Source: Mycolicibacterium mengxianglii
GTDB taxonomy: Bacteria > Actinomycetota > Actinomycetes > Mycobacteriales > Mycobacteriaceae
Length of the DNA: 64,000 nucleotides
Assembly: GCF_015710575.1 (NCBI RefSeq)
Contig: NZ_CP065373.1
Span: forward strand, 620,001 to 684,000
Reading direction: 5' to 3'
Shown here: piece by piece, positions 45,687 to 57,645 of the stretch
How the letters are laid out: each line of letters starts with the position of its first letter
How positions within the stretch are numbered: the stretch's first letter is position 1
Program-made: the position numbers and the translations under genes
The notes under the pieces: model-generated
Told to the model about the DNA's origin: nothing
Databases searched by the model: none
The model's input: only the letters and a program-made list of their open reading frames with translations

Positions 45687-45935
45687 CTTCTCTGTTTCGG
45701 CTATGTGCCACGAGGTGGTGGCAAAGATCAACATGTCCGACCGTCGACACCGTTTTTCCGTCGGGCGAACCTCCGGCGTTTGCCTGGCCCGCGGAAAAAG
45801 CGAGGTCGATTGTCGAGCGCTGTGCGGAATGAGTGGTCAACTTCACTCCGCGTTGTAGGTCCGCACTCGTCCGCGGCTAACCGCCGTGATCGAGCCGGGC
45901 GCCCCCGCAACCTGACTGCACGTCCAAAATCCCCC

Positions 45936-45958
45936 CGTCGTTCAAAGGTCGAACGACG
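45936..45958. promoter_or_regulatory. Inverted repeat with 8-bp arms
   Basis: CGTCGTTC at 45936-45943 and GAACGACG at 45951-45958, with a 7-nt spacer, preceded by six C residues. It lies about 250 bp upstream of the exopolysaccharide operon and 220 bp upstream of pta. It may be an operator or a leader hairpin; there is no T tract to make it a classic terminator. Confidence 0.4.
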
Positions 45959-46114
45959 TCGATCTCGGGTCTCGCTCCTTTGTTTGACGGGTGTCACCTG
46001 CGGAAAGTCTGACGTTCATCACCCTATCCAGCGTCGTGGTCCAACCACGGGACGGTATTGACGAACTGGAAAAAAGGCTAGTTGACGTGATTACAGCAAA
46101 CCAAGCGAAGTAGC

Positions 46115-46130
46115 TGTGATGTTAGTCACA
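46115..46130 (+). promoter_or_regulatory. Perfect CRP/Cmr-type binding site upstream of pta-ackA
   Basis: TGTGA (46115-46119), six spacer bases, TCACA (46126-46130): an exact match to the TGTGA-N6-TCACA consensus bound by mycobacterial CRP. It is centred about 57 bp upstream of the pta ATG. An outer AGCTGT/ACAGCT pair (46112-46117 and 46131-46136) adds symmetry. Confidence 0.75.
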
Positions 46131-46179
46131 ACAGCTCTCGGCGGCGGTTCATCGACCGTTACTGGATCGGATCGCCCAG

Positions 46180-47184
46180 ATGCGCAAGGCTGTGACGGTG
46201 CCTACCGGCCAGGGTTTCGCTTCCAGCATCTATGTCGCCTCACCTGAAGGCGACACCGGCAAGTCGACGATCGCGCTCGGCATCCTGAACCGCTTGACGG
46301 CAATGGTTCCGAAGGTCGGCGTCTTCCGCCCGATCACCCGCCTCGGCGAAGAGCGCGATTACATCGTGGAACTGCTTCTGGCCCAGACGTCGGCCGGGCT
46401 GTCCTACGACGAGTGCGTCGGTGTGGGCTACCAGGAGTTGCACGAGGATCCCGACGCAGCGATAGCGGAGATCGTCGATCGCTTCCATCGGGTCGCCGAT
46501 CGCTGCGACGCGGTCCTCATCGTGGGCAGTGACTACACCGACGTGGCCAGCCCGAGCGAGCTCGGCGTCAACGCCCGCATCGCCGTCAACCTCGGCGCGC
46601 CCGTCGTCCTGGCGGTCCGGGCGAAAAACCGCACGCCCGACGAGGTGGCACAAGTCGTTGAACTCTGCCTGGGCGAACTGCACGCCCACCACGCGCACAC
46701 CGCCGCCGTGGTCGCCAACCGCTGCGCGCCCGGCGAGTTGGCCGATGTCGCGGCCGCGCTCGACCGCTTCGAGCCCAAGTCCTATGTGCTCCCCGAGGAG
46801 CCCCTGCTGGTGGCGCCCTCGGTGAGCGACCTGCGCACCGCAGTCGGCGGGACCCTGATCAAAGGTGATGAAACGCTGCTTGGGCGTGAGGTGCTCGACG
46901 TGCTGGTGGCCGGCATGACTGCCGAACACGTCGTCGAACGTCTCACCGAGGGTGTCGCGGTGATCACCCCCGGTGATCGTTCCGACGTGGTGCTGGCGGT
47001 GATGAGCGCACATGCGGCCGAAGGGTTTCCGTCGTTGTCGGCGGTCATCCTCAACGGCGGTCTGCCACTGCATGACTCGATCGCCGCACTCGTCGACGGG
47101 CTCCGTCTGCGCCTGCCGATCATCACCACGGAGCTGGGTACTTTTGCCACCGCCAGTGCGGTGGCAAACGCGCGGGCAGGGTGA
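46180..47184 (+). CDS. pta: Phosphate acetyltransferase, N-terminal part (split from C-terminal part)
   Basis: 334 residues holding the P-loop NTPase-like (DRTGG/BioD-type) and middle domains of a long Pta: SIYVASPEGDTGKSTIALG, then KVGVFRPITR, VLIVGSDYTD, and SVSDLRTAVGGTLI. Mycobacterial Pta is normally one chain of about 690-700 residues. Here the frame ends at TGA 47182-47184 just after NARAG, and the rest continues in another frame. Adding one G to the GGG run at 47174-47176 would join the two parts as [13 protein letters not shown]. The start may be ATG 46180 or GTG 46192. Without the catalytic domain, this piece alone cannot make acetyl phosphate. Confidence 0.88.
   Translation: MRKAVTVPTGQGFASSIYVASPEGDTGKSTIALGILNRLTAMVPKVGVFRPITRLGEERDYIVELLLAQTSAGLSYDECVGVGYQELHEDPDAAIAEIVDRFHRVADRCDAVLIVGSDYTDVASPSELGVNARIAVNLGAPVVLAVRAKNRTPDEVAQVVELCLGELHAHHAHTAAVVANRCAPGELADVAAALDRFEPKSYVLPEEPLLVAPSVSDLRTAVGGTLIKGDETLLGREVLDVLVAGMTAEHVVERLTEGVAVITPGDRSDVVLAVMSAHAAEGFPSLSAVILNGGLPLHDSIAALVDGLRLRLPIITTELGTFATASAVANARAG
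47174..47176 (+). other. pta: Probable -1 frameshift site in pta
   Basis: The GGG here is the likely site of a lost G. With GGGG the reading frame runs through from 46180 to 48275 (about 698 residues), the usual Pta length, and the junction reads ARGRVT. It may be an assembly error in a homopolymer or a real mutation. Confidence 0.65.
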
Positions 47185-48275
47185 CGGTGAACTCCGCCCG
47201 CAAGATAGACACCGCGCTGGAGCTGATGGACCGTTACGTCGACACCACAGATCTGTTGCATCAGTTGGCCATCGAGATTCCCGTCGTCACCACGCCGCAG
47301 ATGTTCGAATATCACCTGCTCGATCGGGCCCGTGCCGATCGCAAGCGCATCGTGTTGCCCGAAGGCGATGACGACCGCATCCTCAAAGCGGCGGGCCGGC
47401 TGCTGGACCGCGGGGTCGCCGAGCTGACCGTTCTCGGCGACGAGGCCACAGTCCGGGCGCGGGCGGCTGAATTGGGGGTCGACCTCACGGCGGCGGATGT
47501 GCTGGACCCCCGTACCAGTGAACTGTGTGATCAGTTTGCGCAGCAGTACGCCGAGATCCGGAAAAAGAAGGGCGTCACCGTCGAACAGGCCCGTGAAGTC
47601 ATGCACGACGCCTCGTACTTCGGGACGATGCTGGTGCACAACAACCTCGTCGACGGAATGGTCTCCGGTGCCCGACACACCACCGCACACACCGTGCGAC
47701 CGGCGTTCGAAATCATCAAAACCCTGCCGGATGTGTCAACGGTGTCCAGTATTTTCCTGATGTGTCTGGAAGACCGGGTACTGGCCTATGGCGACTGCGC
47801 GATCGTTCCCGACCCCACCGCCGAGCAACTCGCCGATATCGCGATCAGCTCGGCTCGCACCGCGGCACAGTTCGGAATCGAACCAAGGGTGGCGATGCTG
47901 TCGTATTCCACCGGCACCTCGGGAACCGGTGCCGATGTCGACAAGGTCCGTGCGGCAACGGAACTGGTCCGCGAACGCGACCCGGAGATGTTGGTGGAGG
48001 GGCCGATCCAGTACGACGCCGCGGTGGAACCGTCGGTCGCCGCGTCCAAGATGCCCGATTCGCCGGTCGCCGGTCAGGCCACCGTGCTGATCTTCCCCGA
48101 CCTCAACACCGGCAACAACACGTACAAGGCTGTGCAGCGCAGCGCCGGGGCCGTCGCCATCGGGCCGGTGCTGCAGGGTCTCAACAAACCGGTCAATGAT
48201 CTGTCCCGAGGAGCATTGGTGTCCGACATCGTCAATACCGTTGCCATCACCGCGATTCAGGCGCAGGAAAAGTGA
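47181..48275 (+). CDS. pta: Phosphate acetyltransferase, C-terminal catalytic part
   Basis: 364 residues containing the full PTA_PTB catalytic domain: [75 protein letters not shown] and [17 protein letters not shown]. It converts acetyl-CoA and phosphate to acetyl phosphate. The GTG at 47181 overlaps the TGA of the N-terminal part, so a separate coupled start is conceivable and the domain could be active alone, since short Pta enzymes of about 330 residues exist. The stop overlaps ackA (GTGA). Confidence 0.9.
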   Translation: MTVNSARKIDTALELMDRYVDTTDLLHQLAIEIPVVTTPQMFEYHLLDRARADRKRIVLPEGDDDRILKAAGRLLDRGVAELTVLGDEATVRARAAELGVDLTAADVLDPRTSELCDQFAQQYAEIRKKKGVTVEQAREVMHDASYFGTMLVHNNLVDGMVSGARHTTAHTVRPAFEIIKTLPDVSTVSSIFLMCLEDRVLAYGDCAIVPDPTAEQLADIAISSARTAAQFGIEPRVAMLSYSTGTSGTGADVDKVRAATELVRERDPEMLVEGPIQYDAAVEPSVAASKMPDSPVAGQATVLIFPDLNTGNNTYKAVQRSAGAVAIGPVLQGLNKPVNDLSRGALVSDIVNTVAITAIQAQEK

Positions 48276-49465
48276 GTTCCACGCGCACGGTACTGGTGCT
48301 GAACTCCGGTTCCTCATCGGTGAAGTTCCAGCTCATCGAACCCGACACCGGAACCTCGGTGGCACACGGCATCGTCGAGCGCATCGGTGACGCCAACTCC
48401 ACGGCCAAACTGACTCTCGGAGAACAGGAATTGCAGCGCGACGGCACCATCGCCGATCACGAGGCCGCGCTGCGCACCGCGTTCGAACTGTTCAGAGAGG
48501 GCGGCGGTGAGCTCTCCGACTACGGTCTGGTTGCGGTTGGGCACCGGGTGGTGCACGGCGGACGAGACCTGTACCGGCCCACGGTGGTCGACGACTCGGT
48601 GCTCACCGCGATCACGGATCTGGCCCCCATGGCGCCGCTGCACAACCCGCCGGCGGCGCTCGGTATCGAGGTGGCTCAGCGCATCATGCCCGGCCTGCCG
48701 CATGTCGCGGTGTTCGACACCGCCTTCTTCCACGACCTCCCGGAGGCGGCGGCCAGCTACGCCATCGACCGCAATGTCGCCGAGCAGTGGAAGATTCGTC
48801 GCTACGGGTTCCACGGGACGTCACACCAATACGTCAGCCAGCAGGCCGCGGTGTTCCTCGGCGTGCCACTGGAGGGTCTGAATCAGATCGTGCTGCACCT
48901 GGGCAACGGCGCCTCGGCCTCGGCGATCGTCGGCGGTCGACCCGTGGACACCTCGATGGGATTGACACCCATGGAGGGGCTGGTGATGGGAACTCGCAGC
49001 GGCGATGTCGACCCCGGCCTCGTCATGTACCTGTGGCGGACGGCGCAGATGAGCGTCGAAGACATCGAGACCATGCTCAACCGCAAATCCGGTGTCCTGG
49101 GTCTGGGTGGCAAGATCGACTTCCGCGAACTGCACAAGCAGATCGCTGCCGGTGACACGGACGCGCAGCTGGCCTACGACGTCTACATTCACCGGCTGCG
49201 CAAGTACATCGGCGCCTATCTGGCCCTGCTGGGCACCACCAACGTGTTGACCTTCACCGCCGGGGTCGGCGAGAACGACGGTGCGGTGCGGCGTGATGCG
49301 CTCAGTGGAATGGCGCCTCTGGGTATCGAACTCGACGAACACCTCAACGACAGTCCGGCACGCGGGCCGCGGATCATCTCCGCGGAACGCTCACCGACGA
49401 CGGTCCTGGTGATCCCGACGAACGAGGAGCTGGCGATCGCCAGGGCGTGTATCGACGTCCTCTGA
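48272..49465 (+). CDS. ackA: Acetate kinase
   Basis: 397 residues from GTG 48272, coupled to pta. The enzyme converts acetyl phosphate and ADP to acetate and ATP, the overflow and acetate-uptake route. Motifs: [12 protein letters not shown] at the N-terminus, [34 protein letters not shown] with the catalytic Asp, [13 protein letters not shown] with the catalytic His, and [10 protein letters not shown] near the end. All are intact and the length is standard. It is convergent with the pknG operon with only 5 bp between stops. Confidence 0.97.
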   Translation: MSSTRTVLVLNSGSSSVKFQLIEPDTGTSVAHGIVERIGDANSTAKLTLGEQELQRDGTIADHEAALRTAFELFREGGGELSDYGLVAVGHRVVHGGRDLYRPTVVDDSVLTAITDLAPMAPLHNPPAALGIEVAQRIMPGLPHVAVFDTAFFHDLPEAAASYAIDRNVAEQWKIRRYGFHGTSHQYVSQQAAVFLGVPLEGLNQIVLHLGNGASASAIVGGRPVDTSMGLTPMEGLVMGTRSGDVDPGLVMYLWRTAQMSVEDIETMLNRKSGVLGLGGKIDFRELHKQIAAGDTDAQLAYDVYIHRLRKYIGAYLALLGTTNVLTFTAGVGENDGAVRRDALSGMAPLGIELDEHLNDSPARGPRIISAERSPTTVLVIPTNEELAIARACIDVL

Positions 49466-49470
49466 AAGGC

Positions 49471-51839
<2,369 letters not shown>

Positions 51840-52811
51840 CTAATCCACATACCGTGCGCTCGGTGGGGCCGGGGGTGGGCCGAGCACCGTCAACCATTTG
51901 CGGTACAAGGTATTCCACGTGCCGTCCCGACGAATGCGTTCCAGAGTACCGTTGACGAACCGAACCAGCCCGGTGTTCTGCAGGTTGATGCCGATGCCGT
52001 ACGGCTCCTGGTTCATATTGGGTCCGACGATGTGCAGATACGGATCCTGGGAGACCAGTCCCGCGAGGATCGAATCGTCGGTCGACACCGCGTCGACCTG
52101 ACGCTGCTGCAGCGCCACCAGGCAGTCCGCCCAGGTCACCACCGTCACGATGATGGGTGCCGGGGTGATCTGGCGGACCCGCTCCAGCGAGGTGGTGCCT
52201 TTGGCCGCGCACACCCGCTTTCCGGATAGATCGGCCGCCTGGGTGATGGCCGAATCGCGTGGCGCCAGGATGCGTTGGTACGCATTGAGATACGCCGTCG
52301 AGAAGTTCACCAGCTTGCGACGTTCGCAGGTGATGCTCATGGTCTTGACCACGATGTCGACTTCGTTGTTCTGCAGCGCGTTGATGCGGTCGGCCGAGGA
52401 CAGGATGCGGTACTCGACCTGGGACGGGGTGCCGAAGATGTCACGTGCGACCTCACCGGCGATATCGACGTCGAAACCGGTGATCTCGCCGGTGATCGGG
52501 TCCCGGAATGAGAACAGGTTGCTGCCGATGTCCAAGCCGACGATCAGCCTGCCCCGGCTTCGGATGTTGGACACGGCGTCCATCGCCTCGGCCTTGGTGG
52601 GGAACGGCCGCAGGCTCGCCGTCCGGTCGCAGTCCTCGTCGTCCGCGCTCGGCGGCAGCGGGGCCTCGGGAACCATCTCGGCCATGCCGGCCGGTGTGGG
52701 AGGCGGAAGGGTCAGCGCCGGCGCCGAGGCCGGAGGCGGTGACTGGGTGCAGCTGGTGAGCGTCACCATCAGCGCGGCGGTGACGGCGGCCAGCACGGTC
52801 TTGGGCGTCAT
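51840..52811 (-). CDS. glnH: Glutamine/aspartate-binding lipoprotein GlnH
   Basis: 323 residues. A signal peptide ends in the lipobox LTSC near residue 21, and a Pro-rich linker follows. The rest is a type-2 periplasmic binding protein (family 3 solute-binding): RGRLIVGLDIGSNLFSFRDP, GFDVDIAGEVARDIFG, NEVDIVVKTMSITCERR, DLSGKRVCAAKGTTS and GIGINLQNTGLV. In M. tuberculosis GlnH binds aspartate or glutamate and signals through GlnX to PknG rather than serving a transporter. Consistent with that, no ABC permease gene is present here. ATG 52811 overlaps the glnX stop. Confidence 0.92.
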   Translation of the reverse strand: MTPKTVLAAVTAALMVTLTSCTQSPPPASAPALTLPPPTPAGMAEMVPEAPLPPSADDEDCDRTASLRPFPTKAEAMDAVSNIRSRGRLIVGLDIGSNLFSFRDPITGEITGFDVDIAGEVARDIFGTPSQVEYRILSSADRINALQNNEVDIVVKTMSITCERRKLVNFSTAYLNAYQRILAPRDSAITQAADLSGKRVCAAKGTTSLERVRQITPAPIIVTVVTWADCLVALQQRQVDAVSTDDSILAGLVSQDPYLHIVGPNMNQEPYGIGINLQNTGLVRFVNGTLERIRRDGTWNTLYRKWLTVLGPPPAPPSARYVD

Positions 52812-54127
52812 CGGTACTCGCTCAGTCGAGGCCAGATACCGAGAGCCACCGCTACCGCGGCCCCCAAGGACAACACCACGCCGCCGACGGTGGCCCCGGA
52901 GAGCACCCGTCGGGCGTTGGCGATGTCGTCACGCAGTTGGTTGCGGCTTTCCCGGATGCCGGCGGTGAGCGCTTCCTCGAGCTTGTCGAACGCGGGCGTG
53001 GAGTCGTCCTCGCCGGTGCCCAGTGCCACCTGGGTGGCGGCCTGGTAATTGCCCACCGAGATGTAGGCGTTGATCCGTTCGTCAGCCGATCTCCATTTGG
53101 CCAGCAGCCTGTCGGCACTGGCCAGATCGCTCTTGTCGATGGCGTCGTCACGTTCGAGATACTGCGCGAGTTCCTGCTGCATGGTGTCGATGCGTTGGTA
53201 GTAGGACTGCTTACGGACATCCTCGTCACCGCGGCGGATCAGCGACAGGGTCTCGTCCGCGCGGGCCTGCTGGGCGGTGATCGCCAGGGTGGTGATGGTC
53301 TTCAGCGATTCGGCCGCGGTGTTCTTGGCGCTGCGGCTGCCCGCCGTCGAGATGGCCAGTGCGGTCCCCACCCAGATCACCATGATCAGGATGGCCAGAC
53401 CTCCGGCGATCAGCCCGATATTGACCCGTCGCCGGGTGCGCCGGGCCAGCCAGCGGTGCGCGAAGGCACCGAACAGGATCGTGACCGCCACGACGAGGAT
53501 CACCGGTGCCGGGATGCGGGTGGACGCCGTGGTCTCGGCGTCGACCCGCGACGAGGTTTCCTCATAGAGCAGCTGCGCGCTGGGCAGGATCGTCTCCTGC
53601 ATCAGCGACGACGCTTCCGACAGGTAGGACGAGCCGACGGGATTTCCGGCCCGGTTGTTGGTCCGGGCGGTTTCGATCAGCCCCGTGTAGACCGTGAGCT
53701 CGGCGTTGATGGTGCCGAGCAGTTCTTGCATTTCCTGGTCGGTCAGCCCGCTGGAGGCCTGCGTCAGCGCCACGGCGGCATCGGTGATGGCCTGCTCGTA
53801 GCGTTGCCGCACCGGGCGGGGTTCGGCGCCGGCGATGAAGGCCGTGGCTGCTGCGGCGTCAGCCACCGACAGAGTGGTGTAGAGCTGCCCGGCCGCGAAC
53901 GCCAGCGGCTCGGTGTGATCGAGGACCGTGGTGAGCTGCTGCTGGCGTTGATCGATGGTGGTCGAGGTGGCGAACGCGCTGATCACCCCGAGGGTGGCCA
54001 GGATGACACCGATGGCCAGGATGCGCCCGGGCGTGGTCCAGAGGAACCACCACCGCGGGTGCGCTGGTTCGGTGGGCGACCTCGACGCAAGCGGCTCGGT
54101 CGACGGGTGCGCTAACTCAACCGTCAC
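52808..54127 (-). CDS. glnX: Transmembrane signal protein GlnX (Rv0412c-like)
   Basis: 439 residues from GTG 54127, preceded by GAGG; a farther upstream ATG (54199) is less likely because it adds 24 atypical residues. There are four membrane helices: one near residue 35, two in the middle (PVILVVAVTILFGAFAHRWL and GGLAILIMVIWVGTALAI), and one at the C-terminus. Two helical extracytoplasmic sensor regions lie between them, like chemoreceptor four-helix bundles. GlnX relays GlnH ligand binding to PknG. glnX-glnH-pknG are contiguous on one strand with ATGA or single-base junctions, so they form one operon. Confidence 0.88.
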   Translation of the reverse strand: MTVELAHPSTEPLASRSPTEPAHPRWWFLWTTPGRILAIGVILATLGVISAFATSTTIDQRQQQLTTVLDHTEPLAFAAGQLYTTLSVADAAAATAFIAGAEPRPVRQRYEQAITDAAVALTQASSGLTDQEMQELLGTINAELTVYTGLIETARTNNRAGNPVGSSYLSEASSLMQETILPSAQLLYEETSSRVDAETTASTRIPAPVILVVAVTILFGAFAHRWLARRTRRRVNIGLIAGGLAILIMVIWVGTALAISTAGSRSAKNTAAESLKTITTLAITAQQARADETLSLIRRGDEDVRKQSYYQRIDTMQQELAQYLERDDAIDKSDLASADRLLAKWRSADERINAYISVGNYQAATQVALGTGEDDSTPAFDKLEEALTAGIRESRNQLRDDIANARRVLSGATVGGVVLSLGAAVAVALGIWPRLSEYR

Positions 54128-54269
54128 CTGTGCGGACCTCGTTTCCCGCTTGCTCTTGTCCGGACTCGCCACCACTGTATAAGTGAATTCTAAGAGCATC
54201 TGTGTGACGCGTGGGGCAGGATCGCCGGGGGATCACACCGGTGCAGGTGCGCCGCTTATTGTGGAGCGC

Positions 54270-54785
54270 GTGCGTGGAGACGGCGACGGCTGGGTGGTGT
54301 CGGAAACCGGGGCGCATTTCTGGGGGCGGCACGGGGCCGCCGGTCTGCTGCTGCGTGCCCCCGCGCCGGACGGTTCCCTGACAGTGCTGTTGCAGCACCG
54401 GGCCCCGTGGAGTCATCAGGGCGGGACCTGGGCGCTGCCCGGAGGCGCTCGCGACAGCCACGAAACCCCGGAGCAGGCAGCCGTGCGTGAAGCCGAGGAG
54501 GAGGCCGGTCTCGGCGCCGACGCGCTGGTGGTGCGCACCACCGTGGTCACCGCGGAGATGCCCGGTTGGACCTATACGACGGTGATTGCCGACGCCGCCT
54601 CGATGCTGGACACCGTGCCCAACCGGGAGAGTTCCGAACTCCGCTGGGTGGCCGTCGACGACGTGGTGACATTGCCGTTGCATCCTGGGTTCGCGGCCAG
54701 CTGGCAACGGCTGCGTGAGGTGACGACCGAGATCCCGTGGGCTATTCCGGGTGAACAGCCCGCAGAGCGGAAGCCAGACGCCTAG
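54270..54785 (+). CDS. mutT3: Nudix hydrolase MutT3
   Basis: About 171 residues from GTG 54270 ([11 protein letters not shown]), which has GGAG just upstream; GTG 54261 and ATG 54183 are alternatives. The Nudix box is complete: [20 protein letters not shown] followed by EAGL, matching Gx5Ex7REUXEEXGU. It hydrolyses oxidised nucleotides (8-oxo-dGTP or 8-oxo-GDP type) in M. tuberculosis MutT3. Its last 44 bp overlap the convergent thiE gene, an unusually deep 3' overlap that leaves no space for a terminator. Confidence 0.85.
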   Translation: MRGDGDGWVVSETGAHFWGRHGAAGLLLRAPAPDGSLTVLLQHRAPWSHQGGTWALPGGARDSHETPEQAAVREAEEEAGLGADALVVRTTVVTAEMPGWTYTTVIADAASMLDTVPNRESSELRWVAVDDVVTLPLHPGFAASWQRLREVTTEIPWAIPGEQPAERKPDA

Positions 54786-55461
54786 CCGCGGCTCCCGGAT
54801 CGTCAGCGCCCGTGATGGCTCGCACCACGACGACGCGGCGGGCACCGGCAGCCAGCACTTCGGGCAGTCGCTGCTCGTCGATGCCACCGATGGCGAACCA
54901 GGCCCGGTCGGTACCGCGGGCTGCGACCAGATCGGCGGTGTAACGCACCAGGTCCAGGCCCGCAGCGGGCCGACCCGGTTTGGTGGGGGTGGGCCAGCAC
55001 GGACCGACACAGAAGTAGTCCACATCCTCGGCGTCCTCGGACACGGCCCGATCCACCTGCGCCCGGTCGTGGGTGGAACGGCCGATCAACGGCCGGGCGC
55101 CGATGATGTCGCGGGCCACCAGCAGCGGAAGGTCGTCCTGGCCCAGGTGCAACACATCGGCGTTGGCGGCCCGGGCGATGTCGGCGCGGTCATTGACCGC
55201 CACCAGCGCGCCGTGCCGTGCCGCGGCGTCGGCCAAGACGTGCAGTGCCTCGAGTTCGTGGCGCGCTTCCAGCGGACCGAACCGTTGTTCACCGACTGAA
55301 CCCTTGTCGCGCAGCTGGATGATGTCGACGCCGCCGGCCAGTGCCGCGTCGGCGAAGGCGGCCAGGTCTCCGTGCTCGCGGCGGGCGTCGGTGCACAAGT
55401 ACAGCCGGGCTGTCGACAGTCGGTCCAGCGGAAGCCGGTCGGCTTGGGACTGTTCTGGCAT
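54742..55461 (-). CDS. thiE: Thiamine phosphate synthase
   Basis: 239 residues. ThiE couples HMP pyrophosphate with THZ phosphate to form thiamine phosphate. Motifs: [62 protein letters not shown] and [20 protein letters not shown]. The protein is complete. It diverges from thiO. No Shine-Dalgarno sequence lies before ATG 55461, and a TACCTT hexamer ends 7 nt upstream, so the mRNA may be leaderless and not under riboswitch control. Confidence 0.94.
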   Translation of the reverse strand: MPEQSQADRLPLDRLSTARLYLCTDARREHGDLAAFADAALAGGVDIIQLRDKGSVGEQRFGPLEARHELEALHVLADAAARHGALVAVNDRADIARAANADVLHLGQDDLPLLVARDIIGARPLIGRSTHDRAQVDRAVSEDAEDVDYFCVGPCWPTPTKPGRPAAGLDLVRYTADLVAARGTDRAWFAIGGIDEQRLPEVLAAGARRVVVVRAITGADDPGAAARRLASALRAVHPE

Positions 55462-55498
55462 GCCGCAAAGGTACTGTGATTCCAGGAGAAGTCAGAAA

Positions 55499-55602
55499 CA
55501 CGGGAGTCCCGGTAGCGGGGCTGAGAGTGGGTCCACGGCGACGCAGCCGCGTCAACGACCCTGACCGTCACACCTGATCCGGGTCATGCCGGCGATAGGG
55601 AG
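55499..55602 (+). promoter_or_regulatory. TPP riboswitch (THI element) upstream of thiOSG
   Basis: The conserved thi-box parts are in order: GGGAG near 55502, GGGGCTGAGAG (55517-55527), GGGTC/GACCC pairing (55530-55534 and 55557-55561), CACCTGATCCGGGTC (about 55571-55585) and ATGCCGGCGATAGGGAG (to 55602). The final AGGGAG (55597-55602) also serves as the ribosome binding site of thiO, so binding of thiamine pyrophosphate would directly hide it: translational control. Confidence 0.93.
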
Positions 55603-55612
55603 CCTTCGAGTC

Positions 55613-56656
55613 ATGCAGCACGCAACCCAGCGCGGATCGCTCGCCGTCATCGGCGGCGGAGTCATCGGATTGTCGGTGGCGCGCCGCGCTGCCCAGGACG
55701 GCTGGCAGGTGCGCGTGCACCTCTCGCCACAGCCGGGCGCCTCCTGGGTGGCCGGCGGCATGCTCGCCCCGCACAGTGAGGGGTGGCCCGGCGAGGAGCG
55801 GTTGCTGCAGATCGGGATGGAGTCGCTGGCGCTGTGGCGGGCGCAGGGGCCCGGGTGCTACCTCGAGGGCTTGCCGGCGCACGTGGTCACCGCGCGGGAG
55901 TCGCTGGTGGTGGCCGTCGACCGTGCCGATGCCGCGGACCTGCGCACTGTGGGGCAGTGGCTGTCGACGCAGGGCCACCCGGTGGAACTGACCACGACCG
56001 CCCGCGACGTGGAGCCCATGTTGGCGCAGGGGATCCGCCACGGGTTCCTGGCGGTCACCGAACTCGCCGTCGACAACCGCGCCGTGGTCGAAGCGCTGGC
56101 GGCCCACTGCGACGGCCTGGGGGTGTCCTGGGCGGGGCCGGTCGATTCACTGGCCGGGGTGGACGCCGACACCGTGGTGATCGCCAACGGCATCGATGCC
56201 CCGGCACTGTGGCCAGGCCTGCCGATCCGTCCGGTCAAGGGCGAGGTGCTGCGGCTGCGGTGGCGTCGTGGCTGCCTGCCCGTGCCGCACCGGGTGATCC
56301 GGGCCAGGGTGCGGGGTCGGCAGGTGTATCTGGTGCCCCGCGGTGACGGTGTGGTCGTGGGCGCCACCCAGTACGAGCACGGCCGGGACACCAGCCCGAC
56401 GGTTACCGGGGTGCGGGAACTGCTCGACGACGCCTGCGCGGTGATGCCCGCGCTGGGTGAGTACGAACTGAGTGAATGCGCGGCGGGCCTGCGGCCGATG
56501 ACACCGGACAACCTGCCGCTGGTGGGCCGCCTCGATGCCCGCACCCTGGTGGCCGCCGGCCATGGCCGATCCGGTTTCCTGCTTGCGCCATGGACAGCGG
56601 AGAAGATCGCCGCCGAGCTGGCCGCCGGTGTGCAGCCCGAGACGACAAAGGTCTGA
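55613..56656 (+). CDS. thiO: Glycine oxidase ThiO
   Basis: 347 residues from ATG 55613. The FAD-binding dinucleotide fold is at the N-terminus (LAVIGGGVIGLSVARRA), followed by SWVAGGMLAPHSEG and, near the end, AAGHGRSGFLLAPWTAEKIA. ThiO oxidises glycine to iminoglycine for the thiazole moiety of thiamine. The ribosome binding site lies in the TPP riboswitch. thiS begins 7 bp after its stop. Part of the thiO-thiS-thiG operon, as in M. tuberculosis Rv0415-Rv0417. Confidence 0.93.
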   Translation: MQHATQRGSLAVIGGGVIGLSVARRAAQDGWQVRVHLSPQPGASWVAGGMLAPHSEGWPGEERLLQIGMESLALWRAQGPGCYLEGLPAHVVTARESLVVAVDRADAADLRTVGQWLSTQGHPVELTTTARDVEPMLAQGIRHGFLAVTELAVDNRAVVEALAAHCDGLGVSWAGPVDSLAGVDADTVVIANGIDAPALWPGLPIRPVKGEVLRLRWRRGCLPVPHRVIRARVRGRQVYLVPRGDGVVVGATQYEHGRDTSPTVTGVRELLDDACAVMPALGEYELSECAAGLRPMTPDNLPLVGRLDARTLVAAGHGRSGFLLAPWTAEKIAAELAAGVQPETTKV

Positions 56657-56663
56657 AACAGCC

Positions 56664-56861
56664 ATGATGGTGACAGTGAACGATGAAGAACTGCACGTCG
56701 ACGACCACGCGACGGTGCAGACCCTGCTGGCGCAGCTGGGCATCCCGGACAAGGGGATCGCAGTTGCGGTGGACTGGACGGTGCTTCCCCGGTCCCGTTG
56801 GGATGCAGCTCTTTCCGAAGGCGCGCGGATCGAAGTGGTGACGGCGGTGCAGGGTGGCTGA
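56664..56861 (+). CDS. thiS: Sulfur carrier protein ThiS
   Basis: 65 residues with a ubiquitin-like beta-grasp fold (VNDEELHVDDHATVQTLLAQ) and the essential C-terminal Gly-Gly that is adenylated and thiocarboxylated to deliver sulfur to ThiG. The two methionine codons at 56664 and 56667 are both possible starts. It lies 3 bp upstream of thiG. The ThiF/MoeB-type activating enzyme is not in this operon; the E1-like protein at 210-2360 lacks the usual features and is not the obvious partner. Confidence 0.92.
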   Translation: MMVTVNDEELHVDDHATVQTLLAQLGIPDKGIAVAVDWTVLPRSRWDAALSEGARIEVVTAVQGG

Positions 56862-57638
<777 letters not shown>

Positions 57639-57645
57639 CGTGCCG

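Larger units (their letters stand above)
45687..46179. other. Divergent regulatory region between the exopolysaccharide operon and pta
   Basis: This 493-bp gap has no supported gene. It contains a perfect 8-bp-arm inverted repeat with 7-nt loop (45936-45958), an A-rich stretch near 46065, two TTGACG hexamers (about 46049 and 46082), and a perfect CRP-type site (46115-46130). Its length suggests separate long leaders or several regulators acting on both operons. Confidence 0.5.

Noticed and set aside
45687..46179. Possible cyclic di-AMP or cyclic di-GMP riboswitch before the exopolysaccharide operon
   Set aside because: I looked for the conserved core elements on the minus strand and did not find them; only a simple hairpin is visible.
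52937..54115. A 392-codon plus-strand frame opposite glnX
   Set aside because: The translation is Gly/Arg/Asp-rich without motifs, while the glnX frame has clear membrane helices.
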